A stretch of DNA of 64,000 nucleotides from Isoetes taiwanensis (Eukaryota > Streptophyta > Lycopodiopsida > Isoetales > Isoetaceae), in contig JAJEKV010000071.1 in the NCBI GenBank assembly GCA_021234155.1, positions 921,996 to 985,995 on the forward strand, in the 5' to 3' direction. Below the pieces are notes generated by a model, which was given only the letters and a program-made list of their open reading frames with translations, was not told the DNA's origin and did not search any database. Position 1 is the stretch's first letter. Each line of letters begins with the position of its first letter. This document shows positions 63,451 through 64,000 of the stretch, one piece after another. The translations under genes were made by a program, and so were the position numbers.

Positions 63451-64000
63451 GTACAAAACAAATATAAACTACCATGGCGGCGGGCCGAGGTTGCCGAGTA
63501 AGGTTGAATACCTCCATCTTGCTTACTGGAGTTTCGATGGCAAACGCACCATGGAGCATTTTAACACAGCAGCATGCCATAAGTTTTCTAATGTTTTGGA
63601 ATTTCCAGTTGTGCTTCAAAAGCTACAAGACCCTAGTGCACAAGGTAGAATTGTTAATCACTACCAGAAGCCTCAAAAGCTAATCAACCATCTCCTAGAC
63701 ATGTTTTCACGTCCAGGAGATTGGGTGCTTGGTGCCTTCTCTGGCTCTGGTACAACAATAGCTTGTGCACTTAAGAAGGCCCGGAATTGTGTAGCAGTGG
63801 ACATTGATAAAGAAGCTGTGCAATTCATCAAGATGAGACTGGAAGCCTTGCCTACCCTACCAGATGAGCACCAAGAGTTAGGCGCCAGATCCTCATCCGA
63901 TTTTGCCAAGCTGACCTCTTCTGAGATACAGCCTCCATTCACTAGCTCTTTAGAGGATGAAGCTACTTTTGCAGAGATGAAAGAAGTGGCACTAGCTACC
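63451..64000 (+). CDS. Beta-class DNA methyltransferase, motif I half (runs off the window)
   Basis: Acceptor ATTTCTACAG at 63450; the codon for Trp is split across the intron. The frame is open for more than 180 codons to the window end. It reads YKTNINYHGGGPRLPSKVEY, LHLAYWSFDGKRTMEHFNTA, RIVNHYQKPQKLINHLLDMF (motif X), then SRPGDWVLGAFSGSGTTIAC (motif I, FxGxGTT, the AdoMet loop) and ALKKARNCVAVDIDKEAVQF (the acidic VDID that binds the ribose), followed by a Ser/Glu-rich tail. H-x-x-x-KP in motif X is typical of beta-class enzymes, which use it to enclose AdoMet. All AdoMet-binding residues are present, so this half looks functional. The stop codon is beyond 64000. Confidence 0.9.

Overview
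The window is a gene-poor, repeat-dominated stretch of a streptophyte nuclear genome. Supporting signs are spliced genes with GT/AG introns, a plant-type F-box/leucine-rich gene, Ty1/copia elements primed by initiator tRNA-Met, a chromodomain Ty3 element and a LINE. The chromovirus resembles the Tcn1-like type I know from seed-free plants, and an N4/N6-type DNA methyltransferase is present, so a moss, liverwort, hornwort, lycophyte or fern is plausible. The species cannot be fixed from this sequence.

Layout. 0-4 kb: non-coding DNA with a Mutator-type foldback element at 2.05-2.42 kb (perfect 9-bp target duplication). 4.2-10.3 kb: a minus-strand LTR element with no recognisable pol that carries unidentified exon-like sequence and is flanked by a 280-bp direct repeat. 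10.9-12.0 kb: an F-box/LRR gene whose F-box is frame-shifted. 12.7-17 kb: a decayed LINE ending in a (TAGAA)n tail. 18.02-42.93 kb: one Ty1/copia element with both LTRs and a perfect GAAAA target duplication, split inside pol by about 19.4 kb of other DNA. That insert holds (i) a broken DUF7869-type protein (22.2-23.2 kb, minus), (ii) a spliced gene ending in an FCP1/NLI-interacting-factor-like phosphatase domain (25.1-32.1 kb, plus) and (iii) a broken DDE-transposase-like gene with DFAENY and SDGAASQFK motifs (35.8-39.0 kb, minus), then a Mutator-type element (39.96-40.64 kb). 43-44 kb: tandem duplications, hairpins and a tRNA-like fragment. 44.1-56.2 kb: a chromovirus whose gag is split by about 7 kb containing a very young minus-strand non-autonomous LTR element (45.69-48.66 kb, 352-bp LTRs almost identical, TSD CATTG). 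Its reverse transcriptase is split by a hAT-type element with an 8-bp TSD (53.69-54.32 kb). 56.5-59.2 kb: a better preserved DUF7869 gene (minus). 60.4-64 kb: a spliced gene (plus) combining a lysine-rich segment, a ParB-like domain and a beta-class N4/N6 DNA methyltransferase; it runs off the window end.

The most interesting region is 59.8-64 kb. The flank and introns of the ParB/methyltransferase gene are filled with palindromes built on TATTC...GAATA, many with 11-bp arms. The spacer between the arms goes from 0 to 1 to 2 nt along the locus. The FCP1-like gene carries a different palindrome family of similar arm length in its introns, and the DFAENY gene carries TCACCACA/TGTGGTGA repeats in its intron and flanks. 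Each of these atypical genes therefore has its own short motif repeated in its non-coding parts. They could be cargo or transposase genes of large DNA transposons with element-specific binding sites, but no element ends were found, so this is inference.

Frameshifts are frequent in most coding sequences here, including the F-box gene. Either decay or residual assembly indels could explain this, so exon boundaries outside clear GT/AG sites are approximate.
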